From: Caulobacteraceae bacterium
GTDB taxonomy: Bacteria; Pseudomonadota; Alphaproteobacteria; Caulobacterales; Aquidulcibacteraceae
NCBI GenBank assembly: GCA_009773335.1
Contig: WRPF01000038.1
Span: 1-35,434, forward strand
Direction: 5' to 3'
DNA length: 35,434 nt
How positions within the stretch are numbered: the stretch's first letter is position 1; the number at the start of each line of letters is the position of its first letter. Positions 8,314 to 17,544 of this stretch are shown piece by piece. The position numbers were made by a program, and so were the translations under genes. The notes beneath the pieces are model-generated. The model did no database searches. It saw only the letters and a program-made list of their open reading frames with translations, and had not been told where the DNA came from.

Positions 8314-8493
8314 GAAATGCTCCTGAAGCCTGGACCGTCGCGGTGCATCCGGACGCCCTGCGGCCTGCATCTCCATATCGTGGCGCATGCCCGATGGGAT
8401 CGGTGATTTGATCCATGTCAAATTGCGGCCACAATTTAGGTCTTCTCGATAAACAATAAAACGATAGTGTTCTTCGATAATCCGGGGAAGAAG
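8314..8493. promoter_or_regulatory. Divergent promoter region, methyltransferase / TonB receptor
   Basis: The receptor-proximal half (about 8415-8480) is markedly A/T-rich for this genome. It contains the inverted repeat AATTG-CGGCCA-CAATT at 8422-8437 and a GATAAA that could be a -10 box. A regulator-binding site for the receptor gene is plausible, but I cannot name the regulator. Confidence 0.35.
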
Positions 8494-10668
8494 ATGAAAA
8501 ACGCAGCGGCCCTGGCGGCGCTTCTGGCCATGACGGGGGTCGCGCATGCCCAGTCCCCGCCCGGCCCGGAGGCGCCCGGCCCCGGCGGCGGCGGCGAGTC
8601 TCCGGCCGTCCCCACGTCTCCGCAGGAGGCGGGAGCGCCCACGGCCGTCGATGGCCGCGTGACCTACCAGCCCGACTTCTTCGCCCAGTACACGCCGCAG
8701 ACGGCGCTCGACATGGTCCGGCGCGTGCCGGGCTTCTCCATCGACTCCGGCTCCGACCGGCGCGGATTTTCCGGCACCGCCGGCAACGTGTTGATCGACG
8801 GCGGGCGACCGAGCGCCAAGAGCCAGGGTCTGCAGGACATTCTCGGCCGCATCCCTGCAAAACAGGTGGTGCGCCTGGAGCTCATCCGCGGGGCCGCCTC
8901 GGGCGAGGCTGCGGGACAATCGGTGCTCGTGAACGTCGTGCGCACGGCGAGCGCGGGTTCCGGACGTTACGAGGCCGAAGCGGAAATCTCGGACTCGCAA
9001 CGCATCAGCCCGCGCGGCGAACTCTCGTACAACGGCCGGATCGGCCAGATGGAATTCACCCTCGGCGCGGACCGCTACATGGAGCAACGCCCGCTCGGCG
9101 GCATCCGCATGCTGCGTGATGGACAGGACAATCTGGTCGGCGCGCGCAGCGACTGGACGCCCCGCACCTATCGCGAAGCAAACGTGAATGGCGCGATCAG
9201 CACGCCGTTGTTTGGCGGGACATTCAACTTCAACGTCTCAGGCGGCCGCGAGAACTTCAAGACGGCGCTTGAATCCCAAGGCTTCACGGTCGCGCCGGTC
9301 AGCTCAGTCGTCTCGCCCGCAGGCCCCACGGTCGTCGCAGTCCCCGCAGACTCGTTCCGCCTCTCCATCGACGACCGCAATCGCGAGCGTGAGCTCAGCG
9401 CGGACTGGGAACGTCGCTTCGGCGATCTGACATTCAAGCTGGTCGCGCTCGACACGCGCGAGTGGGGCGGAAACGACGAGAGTACGCGCGTGCGTGACAA
9501 CGCCGGCGCGACCGCAGCGGTGGTGTCCCAGCGCACACGCTACGAAAGCTCCGAATCCATCGCCCGCGTCAGTGCCTCGTGGGCGGTCGCGCCGTCGCAC
9601 CGCATCGAGTTCGGCGGCGAAGGCGCGCTGAACACGCTCGATGCGGCCCTGTCGCTGACCGAGGATCTCGGCGCAGGCCCTTCCCCCATCGCGCTGCCTG
9701 CTGCGAACGTCACCGTGGAAGAGGAGCGCTTCGAGGGCTTCCTGACATACAACTGGAAAGTCTCGCCACGCTGGACAGTCGAGAGCGGCGTGACGGTGGA
9801 AACTTCCACCATCTCGCAGTCCGGCGACACCACGGCGAGCCGCACGCTCACCTACTGGAAGCCCAACGTACAGGTGTCGCGCCAGATCGGCACGCGCGAT
9901 CAGGCGCGCGTGCGCCTCTTCCGCGATGTGAGCCAGCTCGATTTCGGCGACTTCGTGAGTTCAGCGACGCTGGCCGACAACACGGTCGCGGCAGGCAATC
10001 CCGATCTGCGACCGCAGGCGACGTGGCGCCTTGAAGGCGTGTTCGACAAGCGCTTTGGCGAGAACGGCGCGGTCGCACTGACTGTCGCGCGCGAATGGAT
10101 CGAAGACGCGTCCGACCTCGTGCCGATCCTCGATCCACGTCCGGGTGCGCCAATCCCGATCTATTTCGATGCGCCGGGCAACATCGGCGAAGGCGAAGTG
10201 TTTTCAATACGCCTGACCGGCACGATTCCGCTGGGCGCGGTGCTGAAGGGCGGCCAGGTGAAAGTTGACCTCAACTGGTCGGACGCCGAAGTCACCGATC
10301 CGGTCACACACCGCACGCGCCAGATTTCGGGCTTCGCCGACACCGAAGCCAACATCGAGTTCCGGCAGGACATCACGGCGATGAAACTCGCGTGGGGTTT
10401 CGAGTTCTACAAGCGCGCGGAGGTGCAGTTCTTCCGCGTCGGCGAGTTGGAGACGTACGAGGAAGGTCCGCTCATGTTCGGCTTTGTGGAGTCCACCGCG
10501 ATCCGCGGCGTCAAGATGCGCGCGTTCGTCGAGAACATGCTCGACAGCGAGTTCAAGCGCGAACGCCGGTTCTACAGTCCCGACCGCAACGGCGCGGTGT
10601 TCCGTGATGAGGAGCGCGAACGCCAGTTCGGGCGCGTGTTCGGCGTCGAGGTCAGCGGCAACTTCTAG
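8494..10668 (+). CDS. TonB-dependent outer-membrane receptor
   Basis: A 724-residue outer-membrane receptor for energised uptake of an unknown ligand. A signal peptide (MKNAAALAALLAMTGVAHA) is followed by a Pro/Gly-rich linker, then a plug domain (ALDMVRRVPGFSIDSGSDRRGFSG, NVLIDGGRPSAKSQGLQDILGRIPAKQVVRLELIRG). A long beta-barrel of alternating aromatic segments ends in GVEVSGNF, with the terminal Phe typical of outer-membrane proteins. The start at 8494 is chosen over 8467 because the signal peptide begins there and GGGG lies six bases before it. No obvious TonB box. It ends just before the palindromic repeat at 10676. Confidence 0.92.
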   Translation: MKNAAALAALLAMTGVAHAQSPPGPEAPGPGGGGESPAVPTSPQEAGAPTAVDGRVTYQPDFFAQYTPQTALDMVRRVPGFSIDSGSDRRGFSGTAGNVLIDGGRPSAKSQGLQDILGRIPAKQVVRLELIRGAASGEAAGQSVLVNVVRTASAGSGRYEAEAEISDSQRISPRGELSYNGRIGQMEFTLGADRYMEQRPLGGIRMLRDGQDNLVGARSDWTPRTYREANVNGAISTPLFGGTFNFNVSGGRENFKTALESQGFTVAPVSSVVSPAGPTVVAVPADSFRLSIDDRNRERELSADWERRFGDLTFKLVALDTREWGGNDESTRVRDNAGATAAVVSQRTRYESSESIARVSASWAVAPSHRIEFGGEGALNTLDAALSLTEDLGAGPSPIALPAANVTVEEERFEGFLTYNWKVSPRWTVESGVTVETSTISQSGDTTASRTLTYWKPNVQVSRQIGTRDQARVRLFRDVSQLDFGDFVSSATLADNTVAAGNPDLRPQATWRLEGVFDKRFGENGAVALTVAREWIEDASDLVPILDPRPGAPIPIYFDAPGNIGEGEVFSIRLTGTIPLGAVLKGGQVKVDLNWSDAEVTDPVTHRTRQISGFADTEANIEFRQDITAMKLAWGFEFYKRAEVQFFRVGELETYEEGPLMFGFVESTAIRGVKMRAFVENMLDSEFKRERRFYSPDRNGAVFRDEERERQFGRVFGVEVSGNF

Positions 10669-10675
10669 GCGGGGG

Positions 10676-10785
10676 CTAGAGCATTTTCCGACGAAGTGGA
10701 TCCCGGTTCGTCGAAAGAAAATGCGACCAATCAATAACCTAGAGCCGGTTCCGATCCGATTCCATCGGATCGGAAACGGCTCTAG
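10676..10785. repeat. Palindromic intergenic repeat, copy A (bidirectional terminator-like)
   Basis: About 110 bases, closely similar to 31287-31392. The first hairpin pairs GCATTTTC/CGACGAA (10681-10695) with TTCGTCG/GAAAATGC (10707-10724). The second pairs 10741-10760 with 10764-10783 with one mismatch around a TCC loop. Both ends are CTAG. It lies between two convergent genes, and its right end supplies the TAG stop of the VirD4-like gene. This style of repeat is common between genes in alphaproteobacteria. Confidence 0.9.
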
Positions 10786-12170
10786 AAGAGCCCCGGCTCC
10801 GGCGGCTTCTTGCCCTTCGGCGGCGCGGGTTTGGGTTCTTCCTCGAACATGGGGTTCTGGTCGAACATGCCCTTGAACGGCGCGTCCTCAAGATAATCCG
10901 GCAAGCGGCAGGCGACCGCCTTCACGCCGCTGCGCGCGATGATCTGGCGGTCGGGCGCCATGTTGCGCAGGGTGTCGGCGTCGATGTCGCCGATGAGTTC
11001 GCTCGACTCCTTTGCCATCAGGTGATTGGCGACGCCGAAGAGCTGGAAGACGCCGGCGTTGTTGAAAATCGTGCGCCAGTCCTTCGGGTAAAGGCGCTGC
11101 AGCTGTGACAGATCCTGGAAGAACGGCCAGACCTGCAGACCATAACCGCGCAGCAGCGTCATCGACTGGCGCAGCGGCCCGAACTCGCCGAGCTGGGCGC
11201 ATTCGTCGAGCAGGAAGAGCGTCGAGCGCTTCGGGCGCCGCCTGCGACCCATCACCGTCAGCATCAGCGCGCCGACCCACAGCCGCAGCAGCGCGCCGTG
11301 GCTCTCCAGCTTGTCCGGCGGAATGATGATGTAGATCGTCATCGGCGCGCCTTCGCGCACCGCGTCGAGATCTATCGTGGACCGTGTAAGGGACCGCAGC
11401 GCGGAGTCCGAGTTCACGACCTTCAGATAGCTCTGCGCCGTGGAGAGAATGCCCGAGCGCGTCTGCTCGGTGATGGGCAGGAAGGACGAGATGTTCTGCT
11501 TGGAGAGCCGGTTCAGGTCCTCGTGGTTTTCCAGGAGCGTGTGCAGGTTGAAGACCGCGTCGTCGCTCATCAGCAGTTCGCGGACGCGGCCGAAGTGACG
11601 CTCGTTCGGCGTCGACGTTTCGGCGACCGCCGCGATCACGCCGCTCATCAGCGAGCGGCCCCAGTTGTCCCAGAAGGGTTCCTTGTGGAAGCCCGCGTCC
11701 CCCGCCAGCAGCGAGGCGAGCATTTCGGCGTCCGCATCCAGCAGCGCGCCGGGGCGATCGAAGAGATCGAACGGGTTGAGGCTGTCGGTGCGCTTGCCCA
11801 CCGCCTGGAAGGGATCGAGCAGCAACACCTGCTGGCCCATCTCGCGGCGGCGGCGCGCGGTGACGTGCCAGGTCTCGCCCTTGGGGTCGATGACGATCAC
11901 TGAGCCTTCAAAGCGCAGCAGGTTCGGGATGATGACGCCGCGGCCCTTGCCCGCACCCGTGGGCGCTATGGTCAGCAGGTGGCGGTCCTCGCCGTAGAGA
12001 ATGGGCTCTTCGGCCACCACCGGCGCGGCTTTGTTCGCAACGGCGGACGAGAAGCCCATGGCGGCCTTGTCGTCATCGGCGGCCTTCCAGCCGAGCAGAA
12101 GCTCCATCGCGCCCGGTTCCGGCGGCGGAGCCGTGCGCGTGGATGCGACGATTGCTCTTTTACGGGCCAT
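10782..12170 (-). CDS. Orphan VirD4/TraG-type coupling ATPase without membrane anchor
   Basis: A 462-residue protein of the type IV secretion coupling family, hexameric ATPases that pass DNA or protein to a secretion channel. Walker A is APTGAGKGRGVIIPNLL (Lys74), followed by IVIDPKGETW. Walker B is TLFLLDECAQLGEFGPL, with the family's later LQVWPFFQDLSQLQ and IFNNAGVFQLFGVAN motifs. The usual two N-terminal membrane helices are missing: the protein begins with a basic, Pro-rich soluble segment. No relaxase, other type IV genes or integrase flank it. AAGGAGG lies nine bases before the ATG. The stop codon lies in the CTAG end of the palindromic repeat. Confidence 0.88.
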   Translation of the reverse strand: MARKRAIVASTRTAPPPEPGAMELLLGWKAADDDKAAMGFSSAVANKAAPVVAEEPILYGEDRHLLTIAPTGAGKGRGVIIPNLLRFEGSVIVIDPKGETWHVTARRRREMGQQVLLLDPFQAVGKRTDSLNPFDLFDRPGALLDADAEMLASLLAGDAGFHKEPFWDNWGRSLMSGVIAAVAETSTPNERHFGRVRELLMSDDAVFNLHTLLENHEDLNRLSKQNISSFLPITEQTRSGILSTAQSYLKVVNSDSALRSLTRSTIDLDAVREGAPMTIYIIIPPDKLESHGALLRLWVGALMLTVMGRRRRPKRSTLFLLDECAQLGEFGPLRQSMTLLRGYGLQVWPFFQDLSQLQRLYPKDWRTIFNNAGVFQLFGVANHLMAKESSELIGDIDADTLRNMAPDRQIIARSGVKAVACRLPDYLEDAPFKGMFDQNPMFEEEPKPAPPKGKKPPEPGLF

Positions 12171-12291
12171 GCGTCAGCGCCTCCTTCGCGCGGGGAAGTA
12201 CCGACGTCCCCGTCCCGACTATAGAAGTACGCGCGGATTTAGCCATGAGTGCGGGCGATTTGGGCGCAGCGGCGCCGCATCCCGGCGCGAA

Positions 12292-12322
12292 CATGGCGAG
12301 TGGTTAATCACCACCCGCCATG
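12292..12322 (-). terminator. Hairpin downstream of the POT transporter gene
   Basis: CATGGCG pairs with CGCCATG, and inside it GTGGT pairs with ACCAC around TAATC, with one opposed base between the stems. It begins 11 bases beyond the transporter stop. No T-run follows, so it may work as a transcript-end stabiliser or a Rho-assisted terminator. Confidence 0.5.
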
Positions 12323-12333
12323 TCCGTGCGCCG

Positions 12334-14076
12334 TCAGTGGACGTCGGCCATCCACTTCTTGATGAAGGGCGAGAGCGCCAGCAGGATCACGCCCGCCACA
12401 AGTCCGGCAATGCCGACCTGCGTGAAGACCGTCACATAGCTCTGCAGCTGTCCCGCCGGATCGACGACCTGACCAGCGACGGTATCCTGCGAGGTGCGCT
12501 GCGCGATGATCGCCGCGAGGATGTGCGCCAGCGAACTCGACAGGAACCACACGCCCATCATCAGCCCGACGACGCGCGCCGCTGACAGTTTCGTGATCAT
12601 CGACAGCCCGACCGGCGACAGGAAGAGCTCGCCCGTCGTGTGCAACAGGTAGAGCAGCGCGAGGAAGATCAGCGGGACCTTGAAGTCAGGGCCGGCGAAC
12701 TGCGCGCCCGCGACGAGCACGAAGAAGCCGAGGCCCACCTGCAGCAGCGCGAGCGCGAACTTCACGGGCGTGGACGGCTCGAGCTTCTTCTTCGCGAGCC
12801 AGACCCACATCATCGAGAACGGGATGGCCAGCAACACGATGAAGCCGGCGTTGAAGCTCTGGGTCTGCGCGGCCGTCATGACGACGCCGGGCACAACCGT
12901 GAGATCCGTCGAGCGCTCCGCGAACAGCGACAGCGACGAGCCCGCCTGCTCGAACAGCATCCAGAAGATCACGCTGAACATGATCATCGCCAGCGCCGCG
13001 ATCATCTTGCCGCGCTCGACGCCCTTGAACGCGATCACCACGTAGGCGAACACGCCGATGAACAGCGCCGGCACCAGGATCGGCAGCGCATGCTCCATCA
13101 TCACGGTCTGCTGCACCAGCATCCACGCGGGAATGACCGCCAGGAGGCCGCCGATCCAGAATAGACCTTCCGTCATGGCGCCGATCGGCTTGGGCGGATC
13201 GGCCTTACCGTGCAGGTGCTTCTGGCCCATCAGATACTGGATAAGGCCGAAGAGCATGCCGACGCCGGCCAGGCCGAAACCGTACTTCCAGCCGTAGGTC
13301 TGGCCGAGATAGCCGCACGCCAGAGTCGCGAGGAACGCGCCGAGGTTGATGCCCATGTAGAAGATCGTGAACCCGCCGTCGCGACGGGGATCGCCCGGCG
13401 CGTAGAGCGAACCGACGGTCGTCGAGATGTTGGCCTTCAGGAAGCCGACGCCGACGATGATGAAGGCCAGCGAGAGATACAGTATCTGCTCGAACGGTAC
13501 GGAGATCGGGCCGATCTGCGCCACGTCGGGCCGCACGCTCAGCTTGTAGCCGGCGGACGGTATGAACGCAGGAAGTCGCTCGCCGGCGCCCGTGACGGTC
13601 ATGCCTTCAGCGCTAAACGTCACCGGAAACTCGGCGTCGCCAGTGATCAGGTTGAGTTTGCGGTCATCGCCGCGTCCATCGGCGACAACATCGTAGACGC
13701 CGCCATTGTAGGTCAGCTCCTGAACCGAGCCACGCCCCTCGAACGCCATGCCGAAGTGGCCGAGCACGAGGAAGAGCGCGCCGATCGTCACCGCCTTGCG
13801 GGCGCCCAGGAAGCGGTCCGCGATCACGCCGCCGATCACCGGGATGAGATACACGAGCGCGGCGTACGCGCCGTAGAGCCCTTGCGCCTTGTTGTCGGAG
13901 AACAGGAAGTGCTGGGTGAGATAGATCACCAGCAGCGCGCGCATGCCGTAGAAGGAAAACCGCTCCCACATCTCGGTGAAAAAGAGGGTCACCAGGCCGC
14001 GCGGGTGGCCCATGAACTGCGCGCCAGCATCCGGCGACTGCGGAGGCGTAGGAGCCCCCGTATCTGTTACGCTCAT
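12334..14076 (-). CDS. POT-family proton-coupled peptide transporter
   Basis: A 580-residue major-facilitator protein of the proton-dependent oligopeptide transporter family, importing di- and tripeptides across the inner membrane. The signature E35-M-W-E38-R39-F40 in TM1 (FFTEMWERFSFYGMRALLVIYL) is intact. YLIPVIGGVIADRFLGARKAV and the FTIFYMGINLGAFLATLACGYLGQTYGW block are also typical. An unusual hydrophilic stretch of about 80 residues (about 113-195) separates TM3 from TM4. GGGAG lies eight bases before the ATG. Confidence 0.93.
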   Translation of the reverse strand: MSVTDTGAPTPPQSPDAGAQFMGHPRGLVTLFFTEMWERFSFYGMRALLVIYLTQHFLFSDNKAQGLYGAYAALVYLIPVIGGVIADRFLGARKAVTIGALFLVLGHFGMAFEGRGSVQELTYNGGVYDVVADGRGDDRKLNLITGDAEFPVTFSAEGMTVTGAGERLPAFIPSAGYKLSVRPDVAQIGPISVPFEQILYLSLAFIIVGVGFLKANISTTVGSLYAPGDPRRDGGFTIFYMGINLGAFLATLACGYLGQTYGWKYGFGLAGVGMLFGLIQYLMGQKHLHGKADPPKPIGAMTEGLFWIGGLLAVIPAWMLVQQTVMMEHALPILVPALFIGVFAYVVIAFKGVERGKMIAALAMIMFSVIFWMLFEQAGSSLSLFAERSTDLTVVPGVVMTAAQTQSFNAGFIVLLAIPFSMMWVWLAKKKLEPSTPVKFALALLQVGLGFFVLVAGAQFAGPDFKVPLIFLALLYLLHTTGELFLSPVGLSMITKLSAARVVGLMMGVWFLSSSLAHILAAIIAQRTSQDTVAGQVVDPAGQLQSYVTVFTQVGIAGLVAGVILLALSPFIKKWMADVH

Positions 14077-14264
14077 CCGTTGTTCTCCCCCGCGCGTTAC
14101 AGCGCAGTCATTGACCCGCGACTGAACACGCCAGCGCGGGGCGTTTCAAGCGCCTTGCGCCGGTTGACTGGAACTGGAGATGAACGAGCGCCCGTTACGA
14201 GGGCACGAAATGCGGCGAATTCGCTTGAGCGGGCATCTTCATGCCGCACCTGCGAACACTGCCC

Positions 14265-14762
14265 TCACGCGCCCGGCCGATGCACCCACCAAAAGGCGTT
14301 GCTGCGGGCCGACGAGCCATCGAGATCGAAGCCGAGTTTTCTCAGGGTGCGGATGGACGCCTTGTTGGACATGGCGCAGCCGGCGATGATCTGGATCGCG
14401 CCGTGATCTTCCAGTCGCTTGATGACGGCGGCCGTCGCCTCCGTGGCGAAGCCCTGTCGCCGCCAGCCCGAAGCGATGGCGTAGCCGATCTCGAACCCTT
14501 CCCCGCCCCGCAGCGGCTCGAAGCGCACTTCGCCGATCAGCGATCGCGCGACTTCGTGAATGACCAGCATGTGCCGGGGCCTTGAATCGACGGTGGTGGA
14601 GCGGCCCGCGCCGAACACGTGCTCCCCGCGCCAGCCGTCGTCGATGGCGGCGTCGATGGACGCCTCAAGCGCCGCACGCCCCCTGTTCGCGGCCACGATC
14701 ACCTCGGCGGTGACGGGTTCGAGCCTCAGACGCTTCGTATAGAGCACATGAGAGAGCGACAT
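14265..14762 (-). CDS. GNAT-family N-acetyltransferase
   Basis: A 165-residue acetyltransferase of the RimJ/RimL-like GNAT group, which uses acetyl-CoA to acetylate amines. It starts with the typical TKRLRLEPVTAE, has IGEVRFEPLRGGEGFEIGYAIASGWRRQGFATEAT (acetyl-CoA-binding motif A, with the R-R-Q-G-F-A loop), and ends with NKASIRTLRKLGFDLDG (motif B). Substrate unknown. No Shine-Dalgarno sequence is visible before the ATG at 14762, so translation may be weak or leaderless. Confidence 0.85.
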   Translation of the reverse strand: MSLSHVLYTKRLRLEPVTAEVIVAANRGRAALEASIDAAIDDGWRGEHVFGAGRSTTVDSRPRHMLVIHEVARSLIGEVRFEPLRGGEGFEIGYAIASGWRRQGFATEATAAVIKRLEDHGAIQIIAGCAMSNKASIRTLRKLGFDLDGSSARSNAFWWVHRPGA

Positions 14763-14888
14763 GGATCAACAACGTGGGCTGCGTCGCGTGCGAGTGCAAG
14801 CACCTGTCGGCGCCCCCTCGCAGCGGCGCGAACGGCGGGCCGGCGGCGACAATCGGCCTGCGGCCTCGCCCATGAAGGGAGAAGCGAC

Positions 14889-16070
14889 GTGCAGCTGGTG
14901 AAGGCGACCGCCTACTCGATCCGTACGCCGCCGCCCAACTTCGGCGGCTACTTCTGGTACTTCGTGAAGCTTGAGACCGACACTGGCCTCACCGGTTGGG
15001 GCGAGACGGCGGTGCTCTTCAGCATGTACGGCGCCGAACGCGGCTTCGAGGGCCTCGTCGACGGTGTGTTCAACCGCTACCTCAAGGGCCAGAACCCGCT
15101 GAACCGCGACATGCTCAACAAGCTGATGTACGCGGGCCTTTCCTCGCAGCACGCCGACTACTTCATCGCCGGGATCATCAGCGCCTTCGACGTGGCGATG
15201 TGGGACATCTGCGGCAAGCAATTCGGCGCCCCGGTCTGCGATCTGCTCGGCGGTCGATACCGCACGCGCATCCGCACCTACACCTATCTGTACGAAATCG
15301 GCGGCGACGGCGATCTCGCATCCTCCGCCGCAAACTGGGCGAACAATCCCAAGCGCGTCGGCGAAATGGCGGCCGCGATCGTCGATCAGGGCTTCACCGG
15401 GGTGAAACTCGATCCGCTGCACTACGCGCTGCCGGGCACGCAACCGGTCGGCCCGTGGGAAATTCGCATGGAGGAATACGACCGCGCCGAGCGCACGATC
15501 GAGGCCATCCGCACGGCGGTGGGCAACCGCGCCGACATCCTCATCGGCACGCACGGACAGATCACACCCTCCGTTTCGCGCCGCCTCGCGAAGCGTCTCG
15601 AGAAATACGACCCGCTCTGGCTCGAGGAGCCGTGTCCGCCTGAAAACGTCGAAGAAATGGCGCGCATTGCGGCGAGCACCTCGATTCCCATCGCGACCGG
15701 CGAACGGCTCGCGCACATCCACGACTTCCACCGGCTGTTCGCCGCCGGCGCCTGCCATTTCGCCCAGCCGGATCTGGGCAGCTGCGGCGGCGTCACGGCC
15801 GCCAAGCAGATCGCGGCGCTGGCGGAGGCGCACTACATCTTGATGGCGCCGCACGTGTGGGGCGGGCCTGTGATCACTGCGGCGGCGATGCAGATCGACG
15901 CCAACGTGCCAAACTTCCTGATCCAGGAGAGCATTTACAAGTCGGGCGGCTTCTTCGACGAAATCGTCAAGGAACCGTTCAAGTGGGAAGGCGGAGACCT
16001 GATCCTCGACGACCGTCCCGGCATCGGGGTCGAACTCGACGAGGCGGCGCTGGAGAAATACCGTATCTGA
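14889..16070 (+). CDS. Enolase-superfamily (mandelate racemase/galactonate dehydratase-like) enzyme
   Basis: A 393-residue enzyme of the MR/MLE branch, which abstracts a proton next to a carboxylate in sugar-acid breakdown. The capping domain (residues 1-130) is followed by a barrel with GVKLDP (171-176), GTHGQ (220-224), WLEEP (244-248), ATGERL (269-274) and APHVWGG (320-326, His322 the probable acid/base). Glu ligands are present, but the position where galactonate dehydratase has the ligand Asp of DFHGR is Gly here, so the metal site differs. The frame is open from 14619, but GTG 14889 with GGGAG close upstream starts the conserved N-terminus. Substrate not assignable. Confidence 0.85.
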   Translation: MQLVKATAYSIRTPPPNFGGYFWYFVKLETDTGLTGWGETAVLFSMYGAERGFEGLVDGVFNRYLKGQNPLNRDMLNKLMYAGLSSQHADYFIAGIISAFDVAMWDICGKQFGAPVCDLLGGRYRTRIRTYTYLYEIGGDGDLASSAANWANNPKRVGEMAAAIVDQGFTGVKLDPLHYALPGTQPVGPWEIRMEEYDRAERTIEAIRTAVGNRADILIGTHGQITPSVSRRLAKRLEKYDPLWLEEPCPPENVEEMARIAASTSIPIATGERLAHIHDFHRLFAAGACHFAQPDLGSCGGVTAAKQIAALAEAHYILMAPHVWGGPVITAAAMQIDANVPNFLIQESIYKSGGFFDEIVKEPFKWEGGDLILDDRPGIGVELDEAALEKYRI

Positions 16071-16082
16071 CGCGCGGGCGTC

Positions 16083-17450
16083 TCAATACGCACACGCCTC
16101 GAACACCTTGGTCATGTCGCCCTTCCAGTCCGTGCGCCAGCGTTCGAGCAGGCGTTCGGCGGGGGTGAGGCCGGTGGCGACGATGTCGTCGAGTTCCGTG
16201 AGGAAATGCGTTTCGTCATCGCCGCTGGCGTTGAGGCGCGCGCGGCCCTTCAGGCCCTGCCGCGAGATCGCCAGCGCCTGTTGCGCCACATCGCGGGCGG
16301 TCATGCCGCGGATCGGCGCCTTGAGGCCGAGCACGCCGACGCTGCGGCGCAGCGCTTCGCGGTCTTCTGCAGTCCAGCACTTCACAAGACTCCACGCAGC
16401 TTCAAGCGCTGCGTCGCAATAGAAGATGCCCGCCCAGAAGGCCGGCAGCGCGCACAGGCGCGACCACGGGCCTGCATCGGCGCCGCGCTGCTCGATGTAG
16501 GTTTTCAGACGCACTTCAGGGAAGATGGTCGAGAGGTGATCCTCCCAGTCGGTCAGCGTCGGCTTCTCGCCCGGCAGGCCCGGCAGGCGACCGGCGAGGA
16601 AATCGCGGAAGCTCTGGCCCGCCACATCGATGTATTTGCCGTTCCGGTAGACGAAGTACATCGGCACATCGAGCGCGTAGTCCGCATACTGCTCGAAGCC
16701 GAAGCCCTCATCGAACACGAACGGCAGCATGCCCGTGCGGTCCGGATCGGTGTCGGTCCAGATCTGTGCGCGGTAGGACAGGAACCCGTTCGGCCGCCCT
16801 TCCATGAAGGGCGAGTTGGCGAACAGCGCCGTGACGATGGGCTGCAGCGCGAGCGAGACGCGCATCTTCTTGCGCATGTCATTTTCAGACGCGTAGTCGA
16901 GATTGGCCTGCACCGTACAGGAGCGGAACATCATCTGCCGGCCGAGCCGGCCGACCTTCGGCATGTAGTTGCGCATGATGACATAGCGCCCCTTCGGCAT
17001 GATCGGCGTTTCCTCCAGCGACCATTGCGGCGAGACGCCGAGGCCGAGGAACGCAATGCCGAGATTGCCGGCGACCTCACGCAGCTGCGACAGGTGCACG
17101 CCCACTTCCGAACACGTCTGGTGCAGGTGCTCAAGCGGCGCGCCGGACAGTTCGAACTGGCCGCCCGGCTCGAGGCTGATGGAGGCGCCGTCCTTCTTGA
17201 GCGCGATGACGTTCTCGCCCTCCATGACGCGCTCATAGCCGTATTTCTCGGCCAATCCGTTCAGGAGCTGGCGGATGCCGAACGGGCCCTCATAGGGCAC
17301 CGGGGAATGATCGGAGACGTGGAAGCCGAACTTCTCGTGCTCGGTGCCGATGCGCCAGGTTGTCGGATCGGGCTTGCAGCCGCGCTCAAAGTGCTCGACC
17401 AGCTCGGCATGGTTTTCGATCGGGCGCGCCCGTTCTTTCGTCTCGGCCAT
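16083..17450 (-). CDS. gshA: Glutamate-cysteine ligase (plant/proteobacterial type)
   Basis: This enzyme makes gamma-glutamylcysteine, the first step of glutathione synthesis, in the cytoplasm. The 455-residue product shows the family motifs [12 protein letters not shown] near the N-terminus, [40 protein letters not shown] and [12 protein letters not shown]. It belongs to the class found in plants and alphaproteobacteria, not the E. coli class. The start at 17450 ([10 protein letters not shown]) has GAGG seven bases upstream; the open frame above it is not conserved-looking. It follows rsmE by 94 bases on the same strand and may be cotranscribed. Confidence 0.95.
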   Translation of the reverse strand: MAETKERARPIENHAELVEHFERGCKPDPTTWRIGTEHEKFGFHVSDHSPVPYEGPFGIRQLLNGLAEKYGYERVMEGENVIALKKDGASISLEPGGQFELSGAPLEHLHQTCSEVGVHLSQLREVAGNLGIAFLGLGVSPQWSLEETPIMPKGRYVIMRNYMPKVGRLGRQMMFRSCTVQANLDYASENDMRKKMRVSLALQPIVTALFANSPFMEGRPNGFLSYRAQIWTDTDPDRTGMLPFVFDEGFGFEQYADYALDVPMYFVYRNGKYIDVAGQSFRDFLAGRLPGLPGEKPTLTDWEDHLSTIFPEVRLKTYIEQRGADAGPWSRLCALPAFWAGIFYCDAALEAAWSLVKCWTAEDREALRRSVGVLGLKAPIRGMTARDVAQQALAISRQGLKGRARLNASGDDETHFLTELDDIVATGLTPAERLLERWRTDWKGDMTKVFEACAY

Positions 17451-17544
17451 GACGCTTCCTCTTCCCGTTTGAGCGAGGGATGTGGCGCCGGGGCGCCGCC
17501 GCCGCAAGGTCGCCGCAATTAGAAACGTGCTTACCAGTCGCCCC

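Noticed and set aside
14170-14196. GGAAC-18 bases-CGTT, a second EcfG-like promoter match on the plus strand
   Set aside because: The next plus-strand gene is about 690 bases away and a minus-strand gene lies between; without a transcript it is likely chance.
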